DNA of 64,000 nt from Sebastes aleutianus (taxonomy: Eukaryota > Chordata > Actinopteri > Perciformes > Sebastidae): positions 17,041,629 to 17,105,628 of the forward strand of contig CAKAKS010000032.1 in the NCBI GenBank assembly GCA_916700875.1. The letters are read 5' to 3'. The notes beneath the pieces are model-generated. The model was not told where the DNA came from. It did no database searches and saw nothing but the letters and a program-made list of their open reading frames with translations. Shown piece after piece: positions 12,828 to 25,136 of this stretch. The position numbers were made by a program, and so were the translations under genes. How positions within the stretch are numbered: the first letter of the stretch is position 1; every line of letters begins with the position of its first letter.

Positions 12828-15800
12828 ACAATTACTACAAAAAAATATATGTAATATATGGTTGACTGTAAACTTATGACTTATGTAACTAAACCCTCCA
12901 ATTTCCCAAGAATATTACCAAGGACATGACCTCAGTGTCCTCAGTGGTAGCTCCAGCCCTGCCTGGTAGAGTGAATCACATTATTATTCTTCACAAACAT
13001 GGCGATGACTTCACAGTGATCATTTTCCAGACCTGTAAAATCCTGTATCATAGTATTATAAACCACTGTGCAATGATGGAGGCAGTATTCAGATCATTTT
13101 AAGTACAGTACTTGAGTAAATGTACTTCATTACTTTCCATCAGTGGAGTGTTTTGGCAACAGATGAACCTTCAAAGTTGGCTGTATGAATCAAACTACAA
13201 CTTCCTGGATCATATTTGATTTTCTCACTGGTATCTTTAGCACCCGCAATATGTGACATTTTCCTGTAATAGCCTCTTCAGCTGGAGGCATTCACACCTG
13301 GAGGATTTGTGTGCTGCAGTCTTTCACTGCCTCTGAGAAATTATTATTAGTGCCATGCTCAAAGGCACTTCAGCAGTGGTTTCTAAAAGAGAGAATAACA
13401 CATTTATCCCTGTAACGCTCTTCCACTATGTAATCAGTATGACATACAGTGGGCCGACGTGACTCACTCCCCAGATTTTGCTCATCCACCTTCGTGTCAT
13501 TTCGGCGCGATACCAAATTGGCAAACACGTGTGAGTGAAGGCTCCTGAAGAAGAGGGCTTGTTGACAAAAGGACAACAAACATTTACAGAAGCTGCTGCA
13601 CCCTTCTTGGCAGGACGGGCAGGAGATGACATCAGAGGAAAACACAGTAATTCACTGTTTACGCGGTTTATTTCGGGGCTTGATTGTGTGTAACTCCACA
13701 GCGTTTTAGAGGCTTTAAGAACACTTCTTACCAGCGGGGCCCTCGGCCGTTGTTATTATTGCCTGCATCTGCTGAAAACCAAATAATGGCGGGTGGTCAC
13801 CTTTCATCATGGAATGATGGGAATGGGTTCTGTAAGGTGAAACCGTGCGACGCAGACATGGCTGTGACATCATTGCTTTTAAATTTGCTTTCTGTGCATT
13901 CGCTCGCAGTGACGGAAACCATCTGGTGGATGATCAAGGGAGTAGCAGTGTGTGTGTGTAGGACAGTATGTGTGCCCATTCTTACTAAACGCTTGTATTT
14001 TGGGATTCACTATAAGATTTTAAGTTATAAATCTGTGGCAAAGCTGCAGGAGAACGATGTGCGAGATCATGAGAAAATGTTGAAGAAACGCGGCGATAAC
14101 ACCGGGTCTGGAGTCGCTGGAGCGCTGACGAACCTTAAAACTCTCTGACACTCGTCCGGTCTCGTCCACGAGGCTTATGCTATTTGTGCAACCCAGCCTA
14201 CATTAAATACACGTATGTCTGCACATACACACAACCACAGAGACACACACACACTGTTACCCATTACCGCCACCCTGCCCACACTCTATTTCAGTCTGGA
14301 CTTTACCGTTCCAGGGACCGCAGGCCCCGCCACATAGAGAAGACTGTGTTGGGCTCTCTAACCCCAGTCAGACCAGGCTATTCGCCGGGGCGGGGCGAGG
14401 CGAGGCGGTGGTGGCGGGGAGGTGGGGGTGAAGGGTGAGGGGGTGTAGTGCTATCTCGCAGCTGTTTTGCAAAAGGACGGCGAGGTCTCTCAGCATAAAT
14501 TTCACTGATATCACCTCCATCAGAGGGCCATAAAGCTGATTTATTATAAATACAGCTCTCATGTGTTTACTGCGTGCATTCTTGGGCCTGCAACATCTTT
14601 CAAAGTGAGCACTTGCAGGTGCTCCGGCTCAGTCTCCGTGGGGCAGATTGGAAGAAATCAAGGAAAAAAAAGAGGAGGGGAAAAACAACGACGGGGGAAA
14701 AAGGGGGCGATGCACAGGGGAGGAAGAGAGAGAACGGGATAACTGATGGTGGCGAGCTAGGAAAACACGGCAGCCATTACAGTGGTGATTTAACTGGAGG
14801 CTGAGGTGATAAGGATAATGTGTGAAAGTATTGAGTTACTTTCTGCCATCAGACTTTTCAGCTCCCAGAAAATAAATCTGCAGGTGAGACTCAAGCTAAT
14901 CGACCTCCGCTGCAAACATTCCTCCATTAGCTGAGATACTATAACAGCTCTGGGCAGATGATGGATGATGGTGCACGGCAGGAACAGTTGTAGAATTTAA
15001 AGGAAAATTGAGGACAAAACAATCTCAGCCTAAGGTCCAATACGAGAGCATTCATCGCCTGCATCACATAGTCCTCATCAGCAGATCGTGTTTGCTCAGT
15101 TGTCTCGGAGCTGTTCAATCTTGCTGTGATTTTTGAGCACCTTAATGGGTTTTGTTTGCTTCAAACGGTACAAAGTGTCGTCACAAACACGTCTAAAGGC
15201 AAAAGTTTAATTCTCAGTTGTACATACGAAAAGTGACAGAAGTAGTTGTGTGAAGAAAGAGAAAAGTCTGAACATGCATTTTCTTTCTCACCTCTGCACA
15301 CCTGGACAATTACTGTATGAAGTGGACATACTTGTTAAATTAGTTTCGGATATTTACAAAAATTGTTGGACGCAAAAAAATGTTGAGATCAAGGAATCTG
15401 GTAACATCACAAAAACTAGTCTGCAGTCAGATGATCATACAGCGTTTAAACAAACCTCCAGGTTAGCCAAATGTATTGTGAAGAGAAAACAAAGCAACCA
15501 GTAAAATGATTCCCACTGTATGTTGTAGAAATCCATTCATGTTTACTGAAGGACTTCCTGGTTAAACTCTGACCTGTTGGGCTTACCGTATAGTTGTGAT
15601 GAATATTTAGATAACCCGGCTAAACATGCTGGTTTGTCTCCAACATGTCTGATTGTCTAACCACTCGTGGTTTTTGCTTCTTTTACTTCTTTTTAGCAAT
15701 GTTGCCATGCAAAATCTCAGCAAATACTTTGTTGGGTAAAATGCTATCGTAGCTGATAGAAATTATGGCCAAAACTTGTTTTACCTTGGCGCCTATCATT

Positions 15801-16730
15801 GAGGCTTTTCCAGGCACGTCCAACTGGTAGGAGACCCGGGCTAACACACTGGAGAGATTATACATCTAATCTGGTTTGGAAAGGCCTCAGAATAATTGAA
15901 AGATCCACGGCTGGGTCTGCCACTGAGATAGATGGATGGATGGACTTAAAATAAACCAGAATTTAGCTTTCAATAAAGTAATTTCTGTGGCCCTGAATTA
16001 GAATTAACATCCTCCAAATCCAATGAAATTATATGCACTTTAAATCTTGTTTGAATGCCAAACAGAAATTATTTTATTGACTAACTAAACTTAAACGGTA
16101 ACACTTAATAACAAATTAAAGATTCCCCACATTTTAGCCACAGTACCTCTTGTATAGTCACCATTTTTATCATCTCACTTAACTAACTGCTTCTGTTCTC
16201 AGACCAGCAGTGGGATATAATCTCATCCCTCCACTTTCTGCACATGAATGTGTTTTGGTATACCAGCCCTGCTGTCAGAGGGCATGGGAAAAACACGTTT
16301 CACTGATGACATCAAGTGGTATTTAATCTTGTTTATGAAATAAAGACTTGGCACCGGTGATGTAGTGTCGAGAAAATGAACAGTTCTCATTTTACAGGTC
16401 CTGTTTATTTTAAGCACTTTAATCCACTACCATAACAGGGGTTTGTTCTTAATCTTGCCACTTTATTGTTTGACTCTGACGAACAGATAGCATCTAAAGG
16501 AAACAAAATGGAGTCCAGATGAGCGAGGAATATGGGTTTCCTTCACCGCAGCTCGGTTGATTCGCTTTCTCTTGATCTCACCTCGGTTTCCGACAGTGAC
16601 ACGGCAGAAAAGACGAGTCAGGAGGGAGGGAGGGAAGAAGGGGGGGGGCATCTTGGCGTGGAACTCATAAGAAGATCAGCAATAATTAAAAAGAGAGGGG
16701 AAGAAATGTGAGTCATTCCAGAAATGCGAG
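12828..16730. other. Intergenic, no gene seen
   Basis: At 13076-13145 is a fragment of a fish repeat (GGCAGTATTCAGATCA, then TTGAGTAAATGTACTTCATT). A G-rich block at 14383-14450 is CpG-bearing. The remainder is unique, with chance frames such as 13684-14148. Confidence 0.45.
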
Positions 16731-16908
16731 GGAGCTGCTTCGCTTTGTGGATCCAACAGGAGATTGACTAAACCTAACACCGGGAACTGTGAACACGCCG
16801 CTGAGCTGCAACATTGTGTCTGTGTGACCTCACACACACACACACACACACACGTAGATCTTTGACAAAACATATCTGATGCAAAGATGACGCTGAAAGT
16901 GAAAGAAT
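16731..16908 (+). repeat. Local duplication, copy 1
   Basis: An uninterrupted copy of the block also found at 19178-19628. It contains a (CA)n tract at 16831-16853 where copy 2 has its insertion. Confidence 0.8.
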
Positions 16909-18289
16909 AGATTTAAGATTTGAATGTAGGAAAGGGCTGAGGATCTGTAGATAGAGTGAGTACAAAAAAACGCTACTGATTTTCTGTCACTTGAAGAGAC
17001 GGGGAAGATTATGACTCTTTCACTTTGATGGAAGCCTTTTAGCAAACCTGTCAGCGATGAATGCGTTCAGCCTTCTTCTTCCCGACACTTCCAATCAATC
17101 CTCTGCCTCATCCCTCCTCTCTTTTATTTGTTTAACACTTAAACAGTAAAAGCAGCTTCGGTAAACAGTAACGTTAAGCTACCATTGTTTTAGAAGCACC
17201 TGCTATGCCACGGAGAGCGGTTAGGCTTGGTATTTATTTGCAAAGACACACACACACACACACACACACAGAGGAGCATGTAAACAAATACCCACAATCG
17301 TCCTACCACTAGTCCACAATCTGGCTTGTGTTTGCTTTCCGGCATTTTTTCACAGGGTGGAAATATTTAGCCCTGATGAAACATGCATTTATCTAGCTTT
17401 TTTTCCTCCCCAACCACAACCTCTAAAATCAAATAAACGAGGGAGCTCTATTCTTTCCTTTTTTTTCCTCCATAAAACCCCATCAAGAGGAATGCTGGTA
17501 ATCCATGTCTACTCCTCCATCATGCCTTGTTCCTCTCATTACCAGCCATGTTGTTCCTATTACGCCTCAACATCCTCCGCTCTTATCAAGATAAATGCGC
17601 TGAGATATCATTTCATGTTCCCCCGTTTTGCTTATTGCCTGCCCAAACACAGAACACAGGTTCACTGCACTGAACCAATTTGCTGCATGGTTGTGGTGTG
17701 GGAGTTTTTCTTTCTCTCTCTCTCTCGCTGTGAAAGCTTTTCCACTGACTTTCCCGGCTGCTGCGCTCATTTTTTTTTCTTCTCTTTAACATAAGGAGTT
17801 GTTTACTTGGCTCTTGTTAAAGATGGAACACAAGCCTCAGAGACTTGAGGTAGTTAGAGTGAATGACAACAACATGTACGTGACAGATCTGCATAACACG
17901 GAGAGACGGTCAGCGTGCATTAAAGGGGATTACAACAAGATTTGACAAGTTCCACATCAGAGGAAGTATCTGGGGATTTTCAGAAAGACGTATTTTGAAA
18001 TTCCCAGTTGTTTACAATTTGTGATCCCCGTGCACTAATTGAACTCGCACACATCATCTTGTTTCTCAACAACAGAAGGAGCGGCTCAGTGTTTCTAGGA
18101 ATTACATCCATATTGAACCTTTCCACGCGTCGTGATTTACCGACCGGCTATTGCCGACATTCAGCGCCAATGCAGGAAGTAGTTCACCTTGCATGGCAGC
18201 TGGATTCTTGCACTGTCATGAGATCACGCTAGAATCGCAGGATCACATATCACACAAAAATCCATCTTGTCAGGCTTCAAATGTGTTTG
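16909..18289. other. Intergenic between duplication copies, no gene seen
   Basis: A CA microsatellite and mixed sequence. A 145-codon frame at 17357-17794 is Ser/Phe/Cys-rich with no domain. Confidence 0.4.
17247..17270 (+). repeat. (CA)n microsatellite
   Basis: About 12 CA units. Confidence 0.95.
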
Positions 18290-18580
18290 TGTCCGGCAAG
18301 CCAGATCACGGACCAATCAGCGCTCTATGAGGAGCTTCTGGCAGCTACGGCCGTGGCTTTGGTGCGTGTGACGTCACAGAGAGGCGACAACAATGGCAGC
18401 TCCTAAAGAGGTTAGCGTAGATGCTGTATTTCTTCATTGAAAGAAGAGCAATGTACTGAAGGCGATGTTTTCGCTCTTCTCCCGACTGGCTTCAGCAAGT
18501 GTTTGATTGACAGATGGTTCATCCAATCACCTGCCAAGTATTTTTTGAAAGTGCCTGCCCTTTTCCAAACCGTTTCCAAT
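18290..18580 (+). repeat. Dispersed teleost repeat (GACCAATCAGCGCTCTATGA)
   Basis: GCTTCTGGCAGCTACGGC, GTGACGTCACAGAGAGGCGA, CATTGAAAGAAGAGCAATG and CCAATCACCTGCCAAGTA follow the order of a common percomorph repeat that I recall. It includes a CRE-like TGACGTCA. The class was not determined. Confidence 0.6.
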
Positions 18581-19177
18581 GCATGAGGCCTTTTATGCAG
18601 GAGTCCACAATAAAACCCATCTTTTAATTACTATGTATTTGAGCTCCTTAACCATACCGTATTTGCCCTGCGTATGTATTGTAAAATGCAAGAATTTTTT
18701 AAAACATTGGCATTGGACCTTATTGAGGGCTTGTTTCATCTGTCTTTCTGTAAAAGATCAACATGTTCCTGAGGTTTATTGTTTATTTTCTAAGATGAAT
18801 AAGTATCAACTAAAGCACAAATCCCCCAAAAAATGTAATTTGCTAGCATTCAAAAAACAATTCATCATAACTGTTTCCTCATCTTTGATATCCACCCATG
18901 CTCTCTTTTAACGTCACTTCCCCCCTTTTTCTTTTTTTTTGTTGCTTTAATCTTTGCTGTCTAAAGAACCATGATATTGGATGATGCTGTAAAACCCCAG
19001 ATTACATTCAATGACAATGACAATATTTAAAAAAAATAAATAAATAAAAAACTTCCCTCTACAATATCTGCACATGGCAATTGTGGGATATGGTTAAGGT
19101 TAGCCAAGGCATGGTTAGGTAAAGTTTGTGTCTGTGACGAGATGCAAACTCCTGTCTCCTGCAGTGACTGGCCTCAG

Positions 19178-19628
19178 GGAGCTGCTTGCTTTGTGGAACA
19201 GTAGATTGACTAAATCTAATACCAGGAACTGTGAACACATCACTGATCATCACTGGTTGCTTCTCTCTCACAAACACACACAGTTGTGTTTCCATCACTT
19301 TAGAGGACATTACATTGACTTACATTAATTTCCTTGAGACTTACCCTAACACACTTGCCTAATCCTAACCCTTAATTTAAACTTCACCCTAACCCTAAAC
19401 CTAAACTTAAACCAAGTCTTCACCCTAAAATGTAATGATTTACATTATGGAGATGTGCATTTTGTCCCCAAAAGGAAGGCGAGTCCCCACAATGTGAGTG
19501 TGTGAACAGATTTATGTCCCCACCACATGAGTAATACACATACACATACACAAAGGCAAACCCTCTCACTCATATCCCCTTTTACAAACCATATCTGATG
19601 CAAAGATGATGCTGAGTTTGAAAGAAAT
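19178..19628 (+). repeat. Local duplication, copy 2 (interrupted)
   Basis: GGGAGCTGCTTGCTTTGTGG, AGATTGACTAAATCTAAT and GGAACTGTGAACACA match 16731-16800. After a roughly 290-bp insertion, CATATCTGATGCAAAGATGA matches 16871-16890. Confidence 0.8.
19270..19560 (+). mobile_element. Teleost interspersed repeat inserted in a duplicated block
   Basis: Carries ACTTTAGAGGACATTACATT, CACCCTAACCCTAAACC and TTCACCCTAAAATGTAATGA, then GTCCCCACAATGTGAGTGTG. I know these in this order from a frequent fish intronic repeat. It interrupts the 19178-19628 copy of a local duplication. Confidence 0.7.
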
Positions 19629-19970
19629 AAAAAGTGCAGTGACTGGCTTCTGACTAATTTGGTGATGTTTAATCTGCAACAGTCTTGGCCTTGTGGGAAA
19701 TGGTGTTCATTAAAGGCAGCTAAAACTGAAATATTAATAATATTGCATGTTTGTTTTTTTATTTATTTATTTATTTAAAAAGGACCACCCCTTTCTAGAC
19801 AAATGACCACATAACATACATTAGACAAGATAATCTTGTTACAGTTCTAGTTGAAATTGGTTTTCTTACTCCAGGAACAGAACTCGGAAGGTCTGGTCTA
19901 TATTGTTATCTTGTATCGTGTCTTTCCTCTCCACACAAACTGCAGACGTGCAGAGAGAAGACGAGAGACG

Positions 19971-19976
<6 letters not shown>

Positions 19977-20010
<34 letters not shown>

Positions 20011-20018
20011 GAGAGAGG
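19977..20018 (+). repeat. (GA)n microsatellite
   Basis: About 20 GA units with one interruption (GACA). Confidence 0.95.
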
Positions 20019-20736
20019 GGACAAGAACGAGCACAATTAGCCAGTGTGTGAACAAGCTCTTGTTTATTGACTTTCAGGGAGAAACTTTATTAACCTGCCC
20101 AGCCTTGAATGGAAGACACCTGCTGTTGGCACTTAGGCTGTCATTACTGCGGCAGAGAGCCACGGGGAGGGTCCTCGCCGTGCCCAGCGCCGCCTGCTGC
20201 TCCATTGTCCAGCGCCCCATCATCCAGCAATTGAGTGCTACAACGTTTACAATGAGATTGCCCTTTGTCGGGTATCGTCGCTAAGCTGACAGACCTTTTT
20301 CCCCTTACTTGTCAGCAATCAAATTATGGCGAACAAACCCACCGACTCCGGTTTTGTTCCTTTTGTCTGTTGGTGAAAAAATAGGCGCTGCCCGTGATTG
20401 ACTGTTTTGTTGAGGTTGCCGTTGGTGAAGTGGGTGATTGCGAAAGAATTATATTCACTACAATGCTGACAAAAATCAACCAGTTTGGGTGGATAAAGAG
20501 TCTAAATAGGAGACGCTGAGTCATTGTTAGCTATAAGTGAGCCAGTGTGGACACCATGCAGTAGATAAGACTGGTCGTTCTGATTTCACACGCTTCCCTG
20601 TCAAGCACGCTGCACTTCCTGTCATTTACAGTTGTTAAAAGCAGCTGTATGGAGCTAATTTACTCAGCTCTTAACTTCTCTTGTACAGTAGTAGGCTACT
20701 ATTACCAATAGGAATGACAGGAAACTACAAGAATAA

Positions 20737-21180
20737 AGGCCTTTGCACACCGCAAGTCCGTATTTTTCATCCGAAATTGTTGCACGTTTAACCTCACGTT
20801 GTGTCAATCACGTACAACGAAACTTTCGTCCATCATTAAAGTTTTCGCATCCGTCAAAAGCCAAATGAGTGTTGTTTGACCACTCAGAGCCACCGTCTGT
20901 GCAAATGTCATCATCCAAAATAGCATTAGAAACATTCAAGTTGTCTCCCAGCACAAAGCACTTCACGATAAAGAAATGAAAGAATACAGAGATGGAGAAT
21001 TTAAGAATAGATTGTGGCAGGTGATCGCAGAACAGCTTGGAATCGTGATGGTTGCAAAACAAAAGATGTACGAAACATTACACAGTAGTGATTGTGCTCT
21101 ACGCAGCTCAATGATAGCTTCTTGCTATTAATTTTTATGAAATCATCAGCGAAAAATAAGGACTTGGTGTGCAAAAACAA
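20737..21180 (+). mobile_element. PIF/Harbinger-like MITE carrying a MADF remnant
   Basis: A 444-bp element flanked by TAA at 20734-20736 and 21181-21183 (3-bp target duplication of the Harbinger type). The left end reads GGCCTTTGCACACCGCAAGTCC and continues TATTTTTC. On the other strand the right end reads TTTTTGCACACCAAGTCCTTA, so about 30 bp are inverted repeats. The interior encodes part of a MADF/Myb-like domain, as in the DNA-binding second protein of some Harbinger elements. Confidence 0.75.
20940..21060 (+). pseudogene. MADF-domain fragment
   Basis: The frame through 20952 reads HKALHDKEMKEYRDGEFKN, then RLWQVIAEQLGI. This matches the MADF pattern (…LYD…YRD…K…W..IA..L). There is no start codon in a sensible place and no continuation, so it is a relic inside the MITE. 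Confidence 0.65.
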
Positions 21181-22289
21181 TAAGACCCAGGTTGTATGAA
21201 ACCAGAATTTTCTTTTGACATCTGTTGGACAGAAACAGGAGAGCAGAGTTACTGATGAGTCTATAATCCAATTTAACACTGAATATTTAATTTTGTATCG
21301 ATAGTAATAGATTTAATAGATTTAATAGCTGTCTATATGTCGGATCTTGCCCCAGAAAGGGGAACTAACTGTCACCGAGGAGATGAGAGGATAGATGAGC
21401 ACTCCTACTGAGTGATACTTCCTCTAAAGTGCATAGTGTCAATGGCTGACTTTCAGCAGAGCAGATAAAACCCAGCTATCCTGGCTTTTATCGTCCTTCG
21501 CGAGCTCCCGGAGCACTGATACCGCCCATTACAAGGACAGCACTGAGGCGAGCCTGGATGCGTGGGCTTCGCTATGTCTGCAGCTAAAAGGAGTATCTGT
21601 GTGGATACTCGTCCGCTTGCTGATGTATGTCCACTAAAAAAAGAGCTAGAATTATGGCGATAAAACTGGAGTGTGCTTAGTCGTCTAAAGTCTCTTTATG
21701 CAAGTGTGTATTTATTTGTTCTCATTCAGGAAATGAGGTAACTGGAAACCAAGAGCAGTTTACAACCAAACATCCACAAATATACAAGCTGTGCACATCC
21801 AACTTTTAACCTTACTGGAGCCAACATGTACTCTGTGGACCCCTCGGGCAAACATTATGTTGACGGTCACAGCTCAACAAAAATAATGTTGCAAAGTCAG
21901 CCATTGGCTTGTCCTTCCGTCCTCCCGGTGCCCGGCGGCAACAAACTATCCAGTTGTTTACACACCGATGGAAACGATTTTGATAGCAGACACTGAGTTT
22001 CCTGCTTTTGCTTCTTTGTGCGCAACTTTTGCTCCTCATTCCTGTCAAACTGGCCCACAGTTCTGAGCATGTTGATGATTGGTAGGTGATTAGCTGTAGC
22101 AAATTCCCAAGGATTACCAGCCAACTAACAGTTACAGGTCAGCCCTGCCTGCCTTCAGAAATACCAAACTGTAAACAAGTCAAAGCATGACATAAGCACA
22201 TGTTTTGGTCCAGCTTTGCTGCAGACCGACATTCTACTGTACCCCTCAAGAAAGCTGATTTTATTTAAAGAAAATGCATTTGGCGTAAG

Positions 22290-22400
22290 TGAGGTGTCAG
22301 TGTGTGGGGAGTGTTAATTAGGTGTGGAATGATGACCTTTGCCTGGCCTAAAGGGACCTTTATGCATAGCAGCCACGGAGAGATTAATAGGTATTGCTAG
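22290..22400. promoter_or_regulatory. Candidate conserved non-coding element
   Basis: GTGTTAATTAGGTGTGG, ATGATGACCTTTGCC, ACCTTTATGCATAGC and GAGATTAATAGG occur within 100 bp. These T-box-, nuclear-receptor- and homeodomain-like words lie in repeat-free DNA. Confidence 0.3.
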
Positions 22401-24007
22401 GCAACATGAAGGAGTGGTCTGCAAATTCTGTCCTCAAGTCATTAAAAACACTTCATTTGGCCATGCCGACACCAGAACTACATGCTCTGTAAAGCTATGA
22501 TTTAACCCATGTAAATTATATTCTGTTAATGCTAGGCTACCCAAAATAACTGATAATTTGTATACTTATTTGCTGACTAAAAAGCGGCGACATGTTAAAC
22601 AATGCAAAGATAACAGAAGCTATTTGTGCAAACGAGGAATGAACGGTATTATTAAAGCTTTTGTTCATTGTTCTCTCGCTCAGCCTCAACGCCAGCAACG
22701 ACATATATCTCCGGGGCATGTTAGACGGATTGATGTCTGTATAAATATAAGTGTATTGTCGTCTACTAAAGGCATTCATTTCATGACTCCCAAAACCTCC
22801 ATCCCACCCTTCGTCTGCTGCTAGTTGGCCAGACTCGCTAGCCCGTCCGAGGGAAGAGGCAGAGTTGGTGGTGGATCGACCCGCTTAAATAGAAATTATA
22901 ACATAAAGGCACCGCCACTTTCTCTCTCTCTCTTTTGCTGTGTCTTCCTCTCCGTCTTGAGTCGTTCTATCTGCTCCCCTGAGCACGGCCGAAGCGTCTT
23001 TTTGTGGTGCTTTTCAAGAGGAACCCCTTTGAGAGGCAGCTCCTCAGGGACTGGGGACAGGCAGTCGGCCAGCTTCCAGAGTAAACATATAATCATCCCT
23101 CGGACAGCTATAATTATATCTGGGACGTGAAGGAACAGAAGCGAGCGAGAGCCGGGCAGATGCACACAGTAGGAGAGGTGAAAAAGCAGAAAGCTGTGCA
23201 TTTAATATTTGTTTTCTGCCTTGAAACAAAGTTGTGTTTGGGCAAACAGTGAGGAGAGATGGAAGTTCACACAGCCTGTTGTGGCGAGTTTCATTCTGGG
23301 CAGTGGCAATTTGGGTAAGCGTGCGTACACACACGTAGACGTTTTAATGTCAAGACACGTCACAGGCGCACACACCTTGCATGCACATCTCCACCCACAT
23401 GCATTTGAACCACACAAGGAACAGTGGGTGGTTTCAGGGCCGGCATGGGGAGCTCCCCTAAGGCCTGTTCTTTAATCCAACGTCTCTCAACAGAGCAACT
23501 TTAATGCGGTTAACTAACTTGCAGGCTTTGTGGTCAACTACCCATTCCACCAAGCCGCGCTGAAGAGAAATTGATTACAGCGCCCTGGCTGGAAAATGAA
23601 ACGACTTCCAGGATGTTTATTCTGTAATTAAAAATAAATTTTGTCGCTACCGAGCAGCAGAAATGAACCCGGCCGGTGAATACCTGTTTTCTTTCGCATC
23701 ACCTGACTTGAAACCAGCCAAGCCTTCGTCTTTTATGTGAAAGTTCCCCTCTAATTTTCCTTGTCTATGGTGCCCCGAGGCGGGTTGGACGGGGGCGGGG
23801 TGGAGGCTGACATCACACCATTTAGGCAAATTCCATATGAAAGAAAAAAAAAGGAACGGTTGAAGCTATTCTCTATAAAACAGTGGAAACACTATAAAGT
23901 TATAGGAAGCGATTAGCCAATAATTAAGAAACCTACACAAACCCCCCATCGTTCTCACACGTCGTTACTGCCTCCCCAAACATACAAAGCGGCGCACATG
24001 TGCACAA

Positions 24008-24033
24008 ACACACACACACACACACACACACAC
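24008..24033 (+). repeat. (CA)n microsatellite
   Basis: About 13 CA units. Confidence 0.95.
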
Positions 24034-24605
24034 GGCGGAGGCTGAGGCTGTCTCCAGGGCCGCGGGTTCAGGCATCAGGAGCAGCAGGGACCGAGGAGGG
24101 AGGGGACGAGGGAGCGGGCTGCAGCTGGGGTCAGGAGAAGGCACGTTAATCACCGCTATCCTGTCAACAACAAAGAGTGGGCCTCACCCAAATGCTCCGC
24201 TCGGTAGCCATAATAACACCACGTAGGTATCGCTGTGAGTCAGGCGGAGAGGTGTCACTAGAGAACCGAAGGAGAAGGAAGTGAAGACATGGTGTGATGA
24301 TGCAATTACAGGAGTAAAACAGGAGAGGGGAGGAGGACCGAAAAAAAAAAGATCTCAAGTGGTTCCTTTTCTCGCTTAAGTATCACTTACAACCACAGGG
24401 GTTTTTTTGGAGAGGGATCCCACACACCCGTTCACCCCCCAATTAAAACACTATAAATTATCATCATTGGCTGGTGTCTCATGTGACTTATTGCTTGGAT
24501 GCCCCACTCATCCCCATAAACACAGCTACTCTTTTCACCCTTTTTTCAGTCACTGAACTTCGTATTTTTTTTGCTGTAGCTTCATAACCACTGATCTAGT
24601 GATTT

Positions 24606-25136
24606 TTAAGGCATAGACACACCAAGGCGACATCAAAGAACTAAACTGGTGCGTCGCCTCACGTCAGCTTTGTCTTGGCCGACAAGTTGCATTTGAACAC
24701 ACCACAAAGACTACAGCCGACGGCCGGTTAGCACGTACGTTCTGCGCCTGCGTGAGAGGAAATAACTCTCCACACCAGCAGGCGGTGGTAGTCTGCATTC
24801 GTCAACCCAAAAGAGAAACCGGAAGACCGAGGACGGCGGATATACAAGCCGATTTTATGATACGTACATGAAACAAAGTGCTCGTTTGCTTTGCTCTCTT
24901 CTGTTTCTCTTCTCGTGCACTGATTTGTTTGAGCTGAACAGCCAATCAGAGTGATTTGTCTCACCGATGAGGTCCACCACCATTTCAACCTGCTGAATCA
25001 GCCAAAAAACCTCCGACAAGGGCAGATTACAGCTGACAGTGTGGGACACACCGCAAAAACTAGGCCAACAGAGGCTCACCAACGGCCCCAAACTGTCCGA
25101 CGGCTGACCGTCGTCTTAGCGCGTCAGGGCCTTTAG
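24606..25136. mobile_element. TTAA-flanked non-autonomous element, copy A (inverted)
   Basis: TTAA at 24606-24609 and TTAG (probably decayed TTAA) at 25133-25136. The left end GGCATAGACACACCAA and the right end, GGCCCTGACGCGCTAA on the other strand, pair imperfectly. It is homologous to 27406-28102 in reverse orientation. Confidence 0.7.

Larger units (their letters stand above)
21184..24605. other. Intergenic, no gene seen
   Basis: Unique-looking DNA with many short chance frames, the candidate element at 22290-22400 and a CA microsatellite at 24008. A GC-richer part lies at 24030-24120. Confidence 0.45.

Noticed and set aside
13684..14148. 154-codon + strand frame
   Set aside because: No domain or conserved block; the flanks lack exon-like splice sites in agreement with it.
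19380..19420. Interstitial telomere-like CCCTAA repeats
   Set aside because: Irregular units (CCCTAACCCTAAACC) that belong to the common fish repeat inserted there, not a true TTAGGG array.
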